A stretch of DNA of 64,000 bases from Streptomyces halstedii (GTDB lineage: Bacteria; Actinomycetota; Actinomycetes; Streptomycetales; Streptomycetaceae), in assembly GCA_000720535.1 (NCBI GenBank), contig JOAZ01000001.1, positions 310,001-374,000 on the forward strand. The letters are read 5' to 3'. The position numbers and the translations under genes were made by a program. Shown piece by piece: positions 43,331 to 51,818 of the stretch (within the stretch, counting starts at the first letter, position 1; each line of letters starts with the position of its first letter). The notes below the pieces were generated by a model, which made no database searches, was not told where the DNA came from, and saw nothing but the letters and a program-made list of their open reading frames with translations.

Positions 43331-44911
43331 GTGCTCCCCTGGATCGTGACACTCGCCGCCGTCGCCGTGTCCGTCTGGTACGGCGTACGGGCCTACCAGG
43401 CCGGACGCGACGCCTACGCGGCCTCGGCGCGCGCCGAACTCGCCGACCGCCAGGCGCGGGCCGCCGAGGCGCGCACCCTCGCCCTGACCGAGGAGATACG
43501 CCAGCTCGCCCGGAAGCGGATCCCCGCCGCGGCCACCGCCCTGTCCCACCGGTCCGCGCCCGTTCCCGGGCTGCGGGAGGCGGGCGACGTCGAGGGCGAC
43601 GCCGCCCGCCTGCTGAGCGACGCCGTCCAGGCCGCCCGCACGGCGATCCTCGAAGAACGCGGACGGGTCGACGCCGCCGCCAGGTCGGCCATGCGCGGCA
43701 CCTCGGCCCAGATCCAGTCACTCCTCAATCAGTCCCAGCACCTGCTGCACGAACTCCAGCACGAGTACGACGACCCGCGCATCCTCCAGCTCGACTTCCG
43801 CAACGAACTGGCGCTGCGCCGCACCCAGGCCACCGCGGTGCTCTGCGACGCCTGGCCGGGGCTCGCCCGGCAGAACTCCCCCCTCGTCGAGATCGTGCTG
43901 GGCGCCCAGTCCCGTGTCGGCGGCTACGAGCGGATCAGGGTCGCCAACCACCTGCGCCAGGAGCGGCTGGCCCTGGTCGCCCGCGCCGCCGAACCCCTGG
44001 CGATCGCGCTCGCCGAGCTGATGGCCAACGCCACGGCGTACTCGCATCCGGACACCGAGGTGCCGGTGACGGTCCAGCAGACCGCGGGCCGCGGCGCGCT
44101 GGTGCTGGTCGACGACGCCGGGATCGGCATGGACGACGACGCGCTGAAGCGGGCCCGAGCCCTGCTGTCGGGCCCCTCGGAGGTGCTGCTGACCGAGCTG
44201 GGCGACCCGCCGCAGACCGGCTTCGCCGTGGTGGGACGGCTGGTGGCGCGTTACGGCTTCACCTGCCACATCGAACCGTCGCCGTACGGGGGCATGCGGG
44301 CGATGCTGCGGGTCCCGGCCCATCTGCTGACCGTGATGGACGACGACCGCACCCTGTCCGTGCTCGCCCCGTCCCCGGTGCACGCCCGCCCGCCCGGCCG
44401 GGACGGCGGCACGGCGGGCGGCGAGGCCCGAGGCGACGGCACGGCCCGGAGCGACGACGGGCACACGCCCGCGGGCGGCGACGGCGACAGGGACAGGGGC
44501 TCGGACGTGAGGCGAGCGGGTCCGGACGTGAGGCGCGCGGCCTCGGACGTGAGGCGCGCGGGCGGGGCCACTGGTGGGGACGCGGCCGGTGGAGCGGCCG
44601 GTACCGCCGGACCGGGCCGGCCCGCCGCCCCGGCGGACCCGGCCCCCGCCGCGCCGGCGGCCACCACCGGCTTCTCCGGCCCGGCCCCGGCCCCCGCGCT
44701 GCCCAGCCGCCGCCGCAGGGCCCGCCTGACGGCGGCTCCCGAGGCCGCCGGGCCCGCCCGGACGGGGGAGGAGGCCGAGGAGGCGGTTCTCCGTACGCCC
44801 GAACGGGCCGGTGCCTCCTGGACCGCCCTCCAGCGGGGCACGCTCGACGGCCGAAGCGCGACCACGCCCCCAGCATCCTCAACGGACGACCAAGGAGACG
44901 ACGAGACGTGA
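43331..44911 (+). CDS. cvnA: Conservon histidine-kinase-like ATPase
   Basis: 526 aa. One N-terminal membrane segment (WIVTLAAVAVSVWYGV), a coiled region (about 30-130), then an HATPase-like domain (ALAELMANATAYSHPDTEVPVTVQ, VDDAGIGMDD, TGFAVVGRLVARYG). No phospho-acceptor HisKA is evident. The last 150 residues are low-complexity Gly/Ala/Arg with an RRAxxDV repeat. First gene of a cvnABCDE operon, which in Streptomyces forms a membrane-associated complex resembling eukaryotic GPCR signalling (known). Overlaps cvnB by GTGA. Confidence 0.93.
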   Translation: MLPWIVTLAAVAVSVWYGVRAYQAGRDAYAASARAELADRQARAAEARTLALTEEIRQLARKRIPAAATALSHRSAPVPGLREAGDVEGDAARLLSDAVQAARTAILEERGRVDAAARSAMRGTSAQIQSLLNQSQHLLHELQHEYDDPRILQLDFRNELALRRTQATAVLCDAWPGLARQNSPLVEIVLGAQSRVGGYERIRVANHLRQERLALVARAAEPLAIALAELMANATAYSHPDTEVPVTVQQTAGRGALVLVDDAGIGMDDDALKRARALLSGPSEVLLTELGDPPQTGFAVVGRLVARYGFTCHIEPSPYGGMRAMLRVPAHLLTVMDDDRTLSVLAPSPVHARPPGRDGGTAGGEARGDGTARSDDGHTPAGGDGDRDRGSDVRRAGPDVRRAASDVRRAGGATGGDAAGGAAGTAGPGRPAAPADPAPAAPAATTGFSGPAPAPALPSRRRRARLTAAPEAAGPARTGEEAEEAVLRTPERAGASWTALQRGTLDGRSATTPPASSTDDQGDDET

Positions 44912-45330
44912 GCGCCACCCCTACCACCGGTGATCTCGCCTGGGTGCTGATACCGCTGCTGGAACTCCCGGGTGTCCAGCACGCGGTGGTCGCCACCGGC
45001 GACGGGCTCGTCGAAGGCGCGTCGCCGGGTCTGGAGCGCGCCTCCGCCGAGCGAGTCGCCGCGATGACCGCCACGCTGCACGCCGCCGCCCGCGCCTTCA
45101 CCACCGCCTTCACCGACGTGGAGGCACCGCGCCTGGCCCAGACGGTCGTGGAGTCCGACCTCGGTTTCGCCGTCGTCGTACCCGCCGGCCGGAACACCAC
45201 CCTGGCCCTGTTCGCCGCCCCCGACGCCCACCTGGGCAACATCGCCTACCAGATGCAGGTGCAGGTCACCGCGCTGACCCGGGCGATGCACGCACCCACC
45301 CGCCGTCCGGACGCCGCCACCCGGCCATGA
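44908..45330 (+). CDS. cvnB: Roadblock/LC7 domain protein of conservon
   Basis: 140 aa, roadblock/LC7 fold: LLELPGVQHAVVATGDGLVEGASPGLERASAERVAAMTATLHAAAR. Such proteins regulate or recruit the small GTPase (CvnD). GTG overlaps cvnA stop; cvnC ATG overlaps its own stop. Confidence 0.93.
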   Translation: MSATPTTGDLAWVLIPLLELPGVQHAVVATGDGLVEGASPGLERASAERVAAMTATLHAAARAFTTAFTDVEAPRLAQTVVESDLGFAVVVPAGRNTTLALFAAPDAHLGNIAYQMQVQVTALTRAMHAPTRRPDAATRP

Positions 45331-45680
45331 ACCCCGGCCCAGGACGCCGTCTGATACCCGCCTACCTGGTCACCGGGGGCCGCTCCGCGCCCTCCGGTCC
45401 CGCGCTCGACCGGCTCGCCGTGCTCATCCGTACGGACACGGACCTGCCGACGGGCACCGGTGCGGAACAGCGCCGGCTGTGCGAACTCCTGGCCCCGGGA
45501 GCCCTCACGGTCGTCGAGTGCGCCGCCCATCTGGACCTGCCGGCCGGCGCCACCGTGTTCCTGGCCACGGATCTCGTGGCCTCCGGACACCTGCGCGCCC
45601 GGCCACCGATACCCCGTGCCGGTGAGATCGACCGGTCGCTCGTCGAGAGGCTGCTCGTTGGACTCCGTTCCCTCCACTGA
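45327..45680 (+). CDS. cvnC: DUF742 protein of conservon
   Basis: 117 aa, DUF742 winged-helix-like: RLIPAYLVTGGR, LCELLAPGALTVVECAAHLDLPAGATVFLATDLVASGHL. Scaffold or DNA-binding-like subunit of the Cvn complex. Starts within the cvnB stop and its 3' end overlaps the start of cvnD by 23 bp. Confidence 0.93.
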   Translation: MNPGPGRRLIPAYLVTGGRSAPSGPALDRLAVLIRTDTDLPTGTGAEQRRLCELLAPGALTVVECAAHLDLPAGATVFLATDLVASGHLRARPPIPRAGEIDRSLVERLLVGLRSLH

Positions 45681-46272
45681 CCGGGGCGGCGTCGGCTATC
45701 TGCCGAGTGCCGCCGAGACCCTGATGAAGCTCGTCGTCACGGGTCCCTTCGGCGTGGGCAAGACGACCCTGATCCGTACCCTCTCGGAGATCGAGACCCT
45801 GCACACCGAGGAGACGATGACGCAGGCCGGCGCGGGACTCGACGACACCGCCGGGCTGCCGGAGAAGACCACGACGACGGTCGCCGTCGACTTCGGCCGG
45901 CTCACCGTCCAGGACGACCTGGTGCTCTACATGTTCGGCACCCCCGGGCAGGAGCGTTTCCTCCCCCTGTGGGAGGACATCGCCCGGGGTGCCCTCGGCG
46001 CGCTGGTCATGGTCGACACCCGCCGCCTGGGGGACTCCTTCGCCGTCATGGACCTGGTGGAGGAGCAGGGCCTGCCGTACGCCGTCGCCGTCAACCGGTT
46101 CCCGGACGCGCCCGCCCATCCGGACGAGGTCCTGCGCAAGCACCTCGACCTCGACCCCGGCACCCCGCTGGTGCAGTGCGACGCCCGCGAGCGGCGCGGC
46201 AGCATCGACGCCCTGATCGCGCTCGCCGAACACGCGCTGACCCGCCTCCCCGCGTCCCAGGAACCCTCATGA
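45658..46272 (+). CDS. cvnD: Ras-like/MglA-type GTPase of conservon
   Basis: 204 aa. G1 GPFGVGKTTLI, switch region EETMTQAG, G3-like FGTPGQERF, and VNRFPDA in place of the canonical NKxD. The start is a TTG at 45658 within cvnC, giving MDSVPSTDRGG, which matches the usual CvnD beginning, with GAGAGG 7 bases upstream. Binds GTP and likely cycles under control of CvnB. Confidence 0.93.
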   Translation: MDSVPSTDRGGVGYLPSAAETLMKLVVTGPFGVGKTTLIRTLSEIETLHTEETMTQAGAGLDDTAGLPEKTTTTVAVDFGRLTVQDDLVLYMFGTPGQERFLPLWEDIARGALGALVMVDTRRLGDSFAVMDLVEEQGLPYAVAVNRFPDAPAHPDEVLRKHLDLDPGTPLVQCDARERRGSIDALIALAEHALTRLPASQEPS

Positions 46273-47573
46273 CCCCGGCCCGTACCCCCTTCCCCGGCCC
46301 CTCGTCCTCCCCGTACGAGCCGCTGGCGCTCTACGGCCCCGACTTCGCCGCCGACCCGCACGGTCACTACCGCCGGCTCCGCGCCCAGGGCCCGCTCGGC
46401 CGGGTCCGTATCGCTCCCGGCGTCGACGCCCTCCTGGTCACCGACTACCAGGCGGCCGTCGATCTGCTGCGCGACACCGACACCTTCTCCAAGGACCCGC
46501 GCGTCTGGCAGGCGGGCATCCCGGCCGACTCGCCGGTCCTGCCCGTGCTCGGCCACCGGCCGACCGCCCTCTTCTCCGACGGGGCCGTGCACGCCCGTTA
46601 CCGCGAGTCCGTCACCGACACGCTCGCCCTGCTCGAACCCCACCTGCTGAGGGCCGACGTCGGCCGGGCCGCCCGGCGGCTGATCGGAGCGTTCTCGGCG
46701 ACCGGCACCGGCGACCTGATCTCCCAGTACGCCACCCTGCTCCCGCTGCACGTCTTCACGACCTGCTTCGGCGTGGCCCACGAGGACCGCGAACGGCTGC
46801 TGGAGGGCATCGCGGGCATGATGGACTCCGCCGAGAACGCGGCCGCCGCCTACGCCGACTTCGTCGCGGTCGTCACCGGCCTCGTCGCGGAGCGCAGGGC
46901 GCGGCCCGGCCGGGACCTCACCACCTATCTGCTCGCGCACCCGGCCGGTCTGGACGACGACGAGGTCGTGCGCCAGATCACGCTCATCATGAGCGCGGGC
47001 CACAACCCGACGACCAACCTGATCGGCAACGCGCTGCTGCGGATGCTCAGCGACACCGGCTACGGGGGCTCCCTGCACGGCGGCGCCATGACGGCACGTG
47101 AGGCGATCGACGAGGTGCTGTGGCGGGACCCTCCCCTGGCCAACATGGGCGCCCACTACCCGCGGCACGACACCGAGTTCCACGGCGTCCCGCTGCGCGC
47201 CGGGCAACTGGTCCTGGTCTCGTTCGCCGCCGCCAACACCCAGTCCCCGCCCACGGTTTCGGACCCGGCGGTGCGGTCGGGCGACGGGGCGCACCTGGCC
47301 TGGTCGACCGGGCCCCACCGGTGTCCGGCCAAGCAGCCCGCCCTGCTGATGGCGACGACCGCCATCGAGCAGATCACCAGCCAGCTGTGCGACCTGGAAC
47401 TGGCCGTCGAGCCCTCGGAACTGCTCTGGCGGCCGGGCCCCTTCCACCGCGCGCCGGCGCATCTGCCGGTACGGTTCACACCGCTCGACACCCTCGCCGG
47501 GACGGCCACCGGTACCGGACAGAATGGCGCCGATCCCGTTCCGGCCCGTGTCGGTGGTACGCCGAACGGGTGA
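46269..47573 (+). CDS. cvnE: Cytochrome P450, CYP157-like (conservon)
   Basis: 434 aa. Haem-ligating Cys352 in STGPHRCPAK and an I-helix SAGHNPTTN (non-canonical, His-Asn-Pro in place of the acid-alcohol pair). The K-helix motif ExxR reads E282-V-L-W285, so the normally invariant Arg is Trp. The same E-x-x-W is documented for CYP157C1 of S. coelicolor, also in a conservon. Starts within the cvnD stop (ATGA). Substrate unknown; the protein may have a signalling or non-catalytic role. Confidence 0.93.
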   Translation: MTPARTPFPGPSSSPYEPLALYGPDFAADPHGHYRRLRAQGPLGRVRIAPGVDALLVTDYQAAVDLLRDTDTFSKDPRVWQAGIPADSPVLPVLGHRPTALFSDGAVHARYRESVTDTLALLEPHLLRADVGRAARRLIGAFSATGTGDLISQYATLLPLHVFTTCFGVAHEDRERLLEGIAGMMDSAENAAAAYADFVAVVTGLVAERRARPGRDLTTYLLAHPAGLDDDEVVRQITLIMSAGHNPTTNLIGNALLRMLSDTGYGGSLHGGAMTAREAIDEVLWRDPPLANMGAHYPRHDTEFHGVPLRAGQLVLVSFAAANTQSPPTVSDPAVRSGDGAHLAWSTGPHRCPAKQPALLMATTAIEQITSQLCDLELAVEPSELLWRPGPFHRAPAHLPVRFTPLDTLAGTATGTGQNGADPVPARVGGTPNG

Positions 47574-47648
47574 GGGACGAGAGAATTGCCCGATGAACAG
47601 CGAGCGCAGCCGGCGCACAGCCAACCGGCATACGGACGGGGTGGTTCT

Positions 47649-48047
47649 GTGAGCAGGTACGACAGGTACGACGCCACCGACGAGCAGTGGGAGGGTCTCG
47701 CCCAGGTCGTACCCCTCCGGGGCCGGAACGAGTGGCCGTCCAGAGTGGACCACCGCACGGTCCCGGAACAGCGGGAAGAGGCCGAGCAGCGGCGGTTGGT
47801 CGTGCTGAGGGTGCAGGTCTTCGCGGACGCCCGCGAGGTGGCCGAGTACCTGGTGGCGCAGATCCCGGTCCTGCTCGACCTGACCGGCGCGGAGGGCGAC
47901 GTGGCCAAGCGGATCCTGGACTTCAGCAGTGGCGTGGTCTTCGGGCTCGGCAGCGGCATGCACCGCGTCGACCGCAACGTCTTCCTGCTGGCACCGGTCG
48001 GCATGGAGGTCGAGGGGGTCACCGCGGCGGGCGTACCCCAATCGTAG
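47649..48047 (+). CDS. SepF-like cell division protein (paralogue)
   Basis: 132 aa, DUF552/SepF core (VVLRVQVFADAREVAEYLVAQIPVLLDLTGAEGDVAKRILDFSSGVVFGLGSGMHRVDRNVFLLAPVGMEVE). SepF bundles or anchors FtsZ. This is a short form lacking the amphipathic membrane-targeting N-terminus of housekeeping SepF; Streptomyces carry such paralogues. GTG at 47649 chosen because SRYDRYDATDEQW is the typical beginning. Confidence 0.88.
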   Translation: MSRYDRYDATDEQWEGLAQVVPLRGRNEWPSRVDHRTVPEQREEAEQRRLVVLRVQVFADAREVAEYLVAQIPVLLDLTGAEGDVAKRILDFSSGVVFGLGSGMHRVDRNVFLLAPVGMEVEGVTAAGVPQS

Positions 48048-48102
48048 GAAGGTCGGGCGGAGGGAACGGTTCGCCGCTCACCGGCGTGCGTACGGTCCGC
48101 TC

Positions 48103-49365
48103 ATGACTGTGATCCCCGCGGGGAGTTCCACCCCGTCGCCGCCATCGGACCCCCTCACGACGTCGCCGCCCCCGCCGAAGGCGTCCGTGCCGGCGCCGTC
48201 GTCCACGCCGGCGGTCTCCGTGCCGCCACGGACCGCGTCCGGGGGCGCGGCGCGTCCCGTCGTCAGTGAGCTGCGGCTCGACTCCTTCGCGTCGCACCGG
48301 CGTGCCGTCATCCCGCTCGGCCCGTTCACCCTGCTGACAGGGGCGAGCGGCAGCGGGAAGTCGACCGCGCTGTGCGGGTACGAGGCGCTGGCCCGGCTCG
48401 CCGCGGGCGATCCGCTGGAGGAGGTGTTCCCGGACCCCGGGGCCTGGGTGCCCGAACGGTCCGGCGCCGACGCCCAGGGGCGGCGGGGCTTCCGGCTCGG
48501 CTGCACCGTGGACGGCCCGGCCGGGCCGGTGACGCTCGAACTGGCCGTGCAGGCGCAGCCCGTCCCGCGCATCGTCGGTGAGCGGCTCTCCGGGCGCGGC
48601 GGGACGCTGCTGAACACGGCGCTGCGGGATCCGCGCCGGTCCTCGGTACAGGCCGCCTGGCACACGGCGGGGGCGGTGTCCGTCACGCGGGCGCCGTTCC
48701 CCGACGACCGGCTCGCCACCGCGCTGCTGCCCCTGCGGGTGGCGGGGACGACGGAGGGCGAACTGCGGGTGCTGGCCGCCGCCGAGCAGGTGGTGGTGGC
48801 GCTGCGGTCGGCCTTCGCCTGCGACCCGCGACCGCACGGGATGCGGGGCGCGGTGCCGCTGGGCGAGGGGCGGCTGACCTCCTCCTGCGCCAACCTGGCC
48901 GACGTGCTCCACCGCACCCGCGGCCAGTGTGCGCAACGGCACGCCCGGCTGGTGGCCGCCGCCGACGCGGGGTGCGCGGGCCCGGTGACGGGGCTGGGCG
49001 TCGAGTGCCTGGCGGACGGCACGGTGCGGGCCCGCGCCGAACGCGGTCCCGGGCGCGGTACACCCCTGGGCCGCCTCGGAGACGGGGAACTGCGGTATCT
49101 GGCCCTCGCCCTCGTCCTGCTGACGGGCCCGCACGTCCTGGTGGTGGAACCGGCGGCGGAGGTCCCCGAGGCGATGCAGGCGCTGACGGTCCTGGCCGAC
49201 GGGTTCGACCGGAGTATGGACGCCCGGCAGGCACGGGAGTTGCTGACGCTGGCGGCCTCCATCTGCGCCGGAGGACACATGCGCCTGCTGGGTACGGTCA
49301 CGGAGGCCACGGCGGCGGTGGCCCGCGCGACGGCGGGTGTCGCGGTGGTAGACCTGACCCCGTGA
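48103..49365 (+). CDS. AAA-family ATPase (OLD/RecF-like)
   Basis: 420 aa. Pro/Ser-rich 50-residue start, then SELRLDSFASHRRAVIPLGPFTLLTGASGSGKST (Walker A), and a C-terminal signature-like LGRLGDGELRYLALALVLL with HVLVVEPAAEV in the Walker B place: the Glu is kept but the preceding Asp is Val. Resembles AAA_21/RecF-like ATPases of unknown function. Its stop overlaps the MazG-like start (GTGA), implying a shared role, perhaps nucleotide surveillance. Confidence 0.8.
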   Translation: MTVIPAGSSTPSPPSDPLTTSPPPPKASVPAPSSTPAVSVPPRTASGGAARPVVSELRLDSFASHRRAVIPLGPFTLLTGASGSGKSTALCGYEALARLAAGDPLEEVFPDPGAWVPERSGADAQGRRGFRLGCTVDGPAGPVTLELAVQAQPVPRIVGERLSGRGGTLLNTALRDPRRSSVQAAWHTAGAVSVTRAPFPDDRLATALLPLRVAGTTEGELRVLAAAEQVVVALRSAFACDPRPHGMRGAVPLGEGRLTSSCANLADVLHRTRGQCAQRHARLVAAADAGCAGPVTGLGVECLADGTVRARAERGPGRGTPLGRLGDGELRYLALALVLLTGPHVLVVEPAAEVPEAMQALTVLADGFDRSMDARQARELLTLAASICAGGHMRLLGTVTEATAAVARATAGVAVVDLTP

Positions 49366-49856
49366 GGGAACGCGACAGGACGGGGCGGGACGGGGCGGGT
49401 CGGGACGGGGCCGCGAAGGATCCGGCGGGCCGGGAGACGGTCGGGTGGGAGACGGCCGGGCGGGACGGGGCCGCGGGAGATCCGGCCGGCGGGGGACCGC
49501 CGGGACCGGATCTGGCCGAACTACGGCTCAGGCTGGCCGATTTCGCGTCGGCCCGGGACTGGGGCCGGTACCACACCCCCAAGAACCTGGTGGCCGCGCT
49601 GAGCGTGGAGGCCTCCGAACTGCTGGAGATCTTCCAGTGGCTGACGCCTGAGCAGTCGTCGCGGGTGATGGAGGACGCCGCCGGCGCGCACCGGGTGGAG
49701 GACGAGGTCGCGGACGTCCTGGCGTATCTGCTGCAGTTCTGCGAGGTGCTCGGCATCGATCCGCTGGCCGCCCTGGCGGCCAAGATCGAGCGGAACGAGA
49801 CGCGTTTCCCGGTCCCGGACCGCACAGACTGCCGCCACCGTCACTCTTCGGAGTGA
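49362..49856 (+). CDS. MazG-like nucleotide pyrophosphohydrolase
   Basis: 164 aa. Domain begins at about residue 50: LRLRLADFASARDWGRYHTPKNLVAALSVEASELLEIFQWL, with the metal-binding EASELLEIFQW and EDEVADVLAYLLQFCEVLGID helices of the RS21-C6/dCTPase group. The first 48 residues are Gly/Arg/Asp repeats (GRDGAA, KDPAGR), encoded by an imperfect GC-rich DNA repeat; this may be a recent expansion. No later start codon is available. GTG overlaps the ATPase stop. Confidence 0.87.
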   Translation: MRERDRTGRDGAGRDGAAKDPAGRETVGWETAGRDGAAGDPAGGGPPGPDLAELRLRLADFASARDWGRYHTPKNLVAALSVEASELLEIFQWLTPEQSSRVMEDAAGAHRVEDEVADVLAYLLQFCEVLGIDPLAALAAKIERNETRFPVPDRTDCRHRHSSE

Positions 49857-49861
49857 TCCAC

Positions 49862-49939
49862 TTATCCACCATCGGCTTCCTGTCCACAGATTACCGATTT
49901 CCTCTGGATTTCCGGTGGCGGTCAACTCACTGTGGGTAA
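49862..49939. promoter_or_regulatory. Cluster of DnaA-box-like 9-mers
   Basis: TTATCCACC (49862-49870), CTGTCCACA (49880-49888) and, on the other strand, TTACCCACA (49931-49939): each one base from a DnaA box (TTATCCACA or TTGTCCACA). In a comparatively AT-rich 145-bp gap after the MazG-like gene. Confidence 0.4.
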
Positions 49940-50001
49940 TGGAAGAAGAGAGCGGAATGCGCGGACGGCGGAGACAGCGGTGAAGACGACGGGGGAGACC
50001 A

Positions 50002-50598
50002 ATGGAAGCGGTGCGGCTGATCGAGGCGGGCAGGCGGGCTCTGGCGGTCACCGGGGGAGCACCTGACGTCATGGCGGAGGCCTGGCAGGCCCAGGCTCTC
50101 GCCGGGGCGGTCGGCGGACGGCTGGCGCGGTGCGGACCGGCGGAGTTGCGGACGGAGGCGCGCCAGCTCGGCGAGATCGGCGGGCTGGGCACCGTGGTGG
50201 CGCTCGACGGCCCGGCGGTGCCGGTGGGCGTGGTGAGGGCGTCCCTGCTCACCGAAGTCACCGACGTCCACCGGGCACTGACGGCTCTCGGCGATCTCCT
50301 CGGGGAGGTGGGGATCGCGCTGGTCGGTGTCGCCTGTGACACGGAGGACGGGCTCTACTGGCAGTGCATCGAGGCGATAGACGCGGTCGACGAGTCGCTG
50401 GACCGGGTGCACGCCATGCTGAGACGGCTCGCGGAGCCGCCCTCTGAGTACGGCCACGAGCGCGGGACCGACGGGGAGCACGGCGGGGACCGCTCGGGGG
50501 AGCCCCGCCCCGAAGGGGGGCGGGCGCCGGGCCATGAGCGGGACGGCCCGCGCGCGGTGGTCCGGGGCGCGGCGGAATCCGTGGCCCGTCCCTCCTGA
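50002..50598 (+). CDS. Hypothetical protein, DUF6099-like
   Basis: 198 aa. Helix-rich N-terminal 145 residues (MEAVRLIEAGRRALA, AWQAQALAGAVGGRLA, TEVTDVHRALTALGDLLGEVGIALV, DTEDGLYWQCIEAIDAVDESLDRVHAML) and a charged, disordered tail. Looks like a Streptomyces-restricted family (DUF6099 is my best match, from memory). No known function. GGGGGAGA before the ATG. Confidence 0.6.
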   Translation: MEAVRLIEAGRRALAVTGGAPDVMAEAWQAQALAGAVGGRLARCGPAELRTEARQLGEIGGLGTVVALDGPAVPVGVVRASLLTEVTDVHRALTALGDLLGEVGIALVGVACDTEDGLYWQCIEAIDAVDESLDRVHAMLRRLAEPPSEYGHERGTDGEHGGDRSGEPRPEGGRAPGHERDGPRAVVRGAAESVARPS

Positions 50599-50741
50599 GC
50601 CGGACGGCCGGGAGCCGCCGGGCCGTTCGGCGGTCCCCCCGGTGTCCGCTCCACGCGGCGGCCGGCCCCCTCGCCCCGCCACGAGGGGAGGCGCGGCACG
50701 GGGGAGGGCGTGCCCCGGGCCCGAAGGTGCAGGATGGAGGC

Positions 50742-51665
50742 ATGGATCTTCGAATTTTCACCGAGCCCCAGCAGGGGGCGAGCTACGACACCCTGCTCAG
50801 TGTCGCCAAGGCCACCGAGGACCTCGGCTTCGACGCCTTCTACCGGTCCGACCACTATCTGCGCATGGGCTCCGGGGACGGGTTGCCCGGACCCACCGAC
50901 GCGTGGATCACCCTGGCGGGGCTGGCCCGTGAGACCAGGCGCATCCGTCTCGGGACCCTGATGACGGCGGGCACGTTCCGGCTGCCCGGTGTCCTCGCCA
51001 TCCAGGTGGCCCAGGTCGACCAGATGTCCGGCGGCCGGGTCGAGCTGGGCCTGGGCGCGGGCTGGTTCGAGGAGGAGCACAAGGCATACGGCATTCCGTT
51101 CCCGAAGGAGAAGTTCGGCCGGCTGGAGGAGCAGTTGGCGATCGTCACCGGTCTGTGGGGGACCGAGGTCGGCAAGACCTTCAGCTACGACGGCGCGTAC
51201 TACCAGCTCACCGACTCGCCCGCGCTGCCCAAGCCGGCCCAGGCCAAGGTGCCGATCCTGATCGGCGGGCACGGAGCGGTCCGCACCCCGCGGCTCGCCG
51301 CCCAGTACGCGGACGAGTTCAACATCCCCTTCGCGTCCATCGAGGACAGCGAGAAGCAGTTCGGCCGGGTCAGGGACGCGGCCAGGGCGGCCGGCCGCGC
51401 CCCGGACGACCTGGTGTACTCCAACGCCCTGGTGGTCTGTGTCGGGAAGGACGACGCGGAGGTGGCACGCCGGGCCTCCGCCATCGGCCGGGAGGCCGAG
51501 GACCTCCGGGCCAACGGACTGGCCGGCTCGCCCGCCGAGGTGGTCGACAAGATCGGCCGGTACGCGGCCATCGGGGCGTCCCGGATCTACCTCCAGGTCC
51601 TGGACCTGGACGACCTGGACCACCTGGAGCTGATCTCCTCGCAGGTCCAGTCCCAGCTGGACTGA
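50742..51665 (+). CDS. LLM-class F420-dependent oxidoreductase
   Basis: 307 aa, luciferase-like monooxygenase barrel: MDLRIFTEPQQGASY, FYRSDHY, TDAWITLAGLARET, GRVELGLGAGWFEEEH, PILIGGHG. Uses reduced F420 (or FMN) to reduce or oxygenate an unknown substrate; the family is typical of actinobacteria. Start chosen for homology; CAGGAT 6 bases upstream could be a -10 of a leaderless transcript. Confidence 0.9.
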   Translation: MDLRIFTEPQQGASYDTLLSVAKATEDLGFDAFYRSDHYLRMGSGDGLPGPTDAWITLAGLARETRRIRLGTLMTAGTFRLPGVLAIQVAQVDQMSGGRVELGLGAGWFEEEHKAYGIPFPKEKFGRLEEQLAIVTGLWGTEVGKTFSYDGAYYQLTDSPALPKPAQAKVPILIGGHGAVRTPRLAAQYADEFNIPFASIEDSEKQFGRVRDAARAAGRAPDDLVYSNALVVCVGKDDAEVARRASAIGREAEDLRANGLAGSPAEVVDKIGRYAAIGASRIYLQVLDLDDLDHLELISSQVQSQLD

Positions 51666-51818
51666 ACCCGGGCCCGGGCCGCCCCGGTGCGGACCAGGGG
51701 CGGCCGGGCGCGGCCCGCGGCGTGCGCGGCAGTGAGGCCGTGGCGCGGCCCGCGGTGCGGCCGGGCCGGGCCGGGCCGGAGCGGGGTGCCGGACAGACCG
51801 AGGAAGGGAACGAACACC

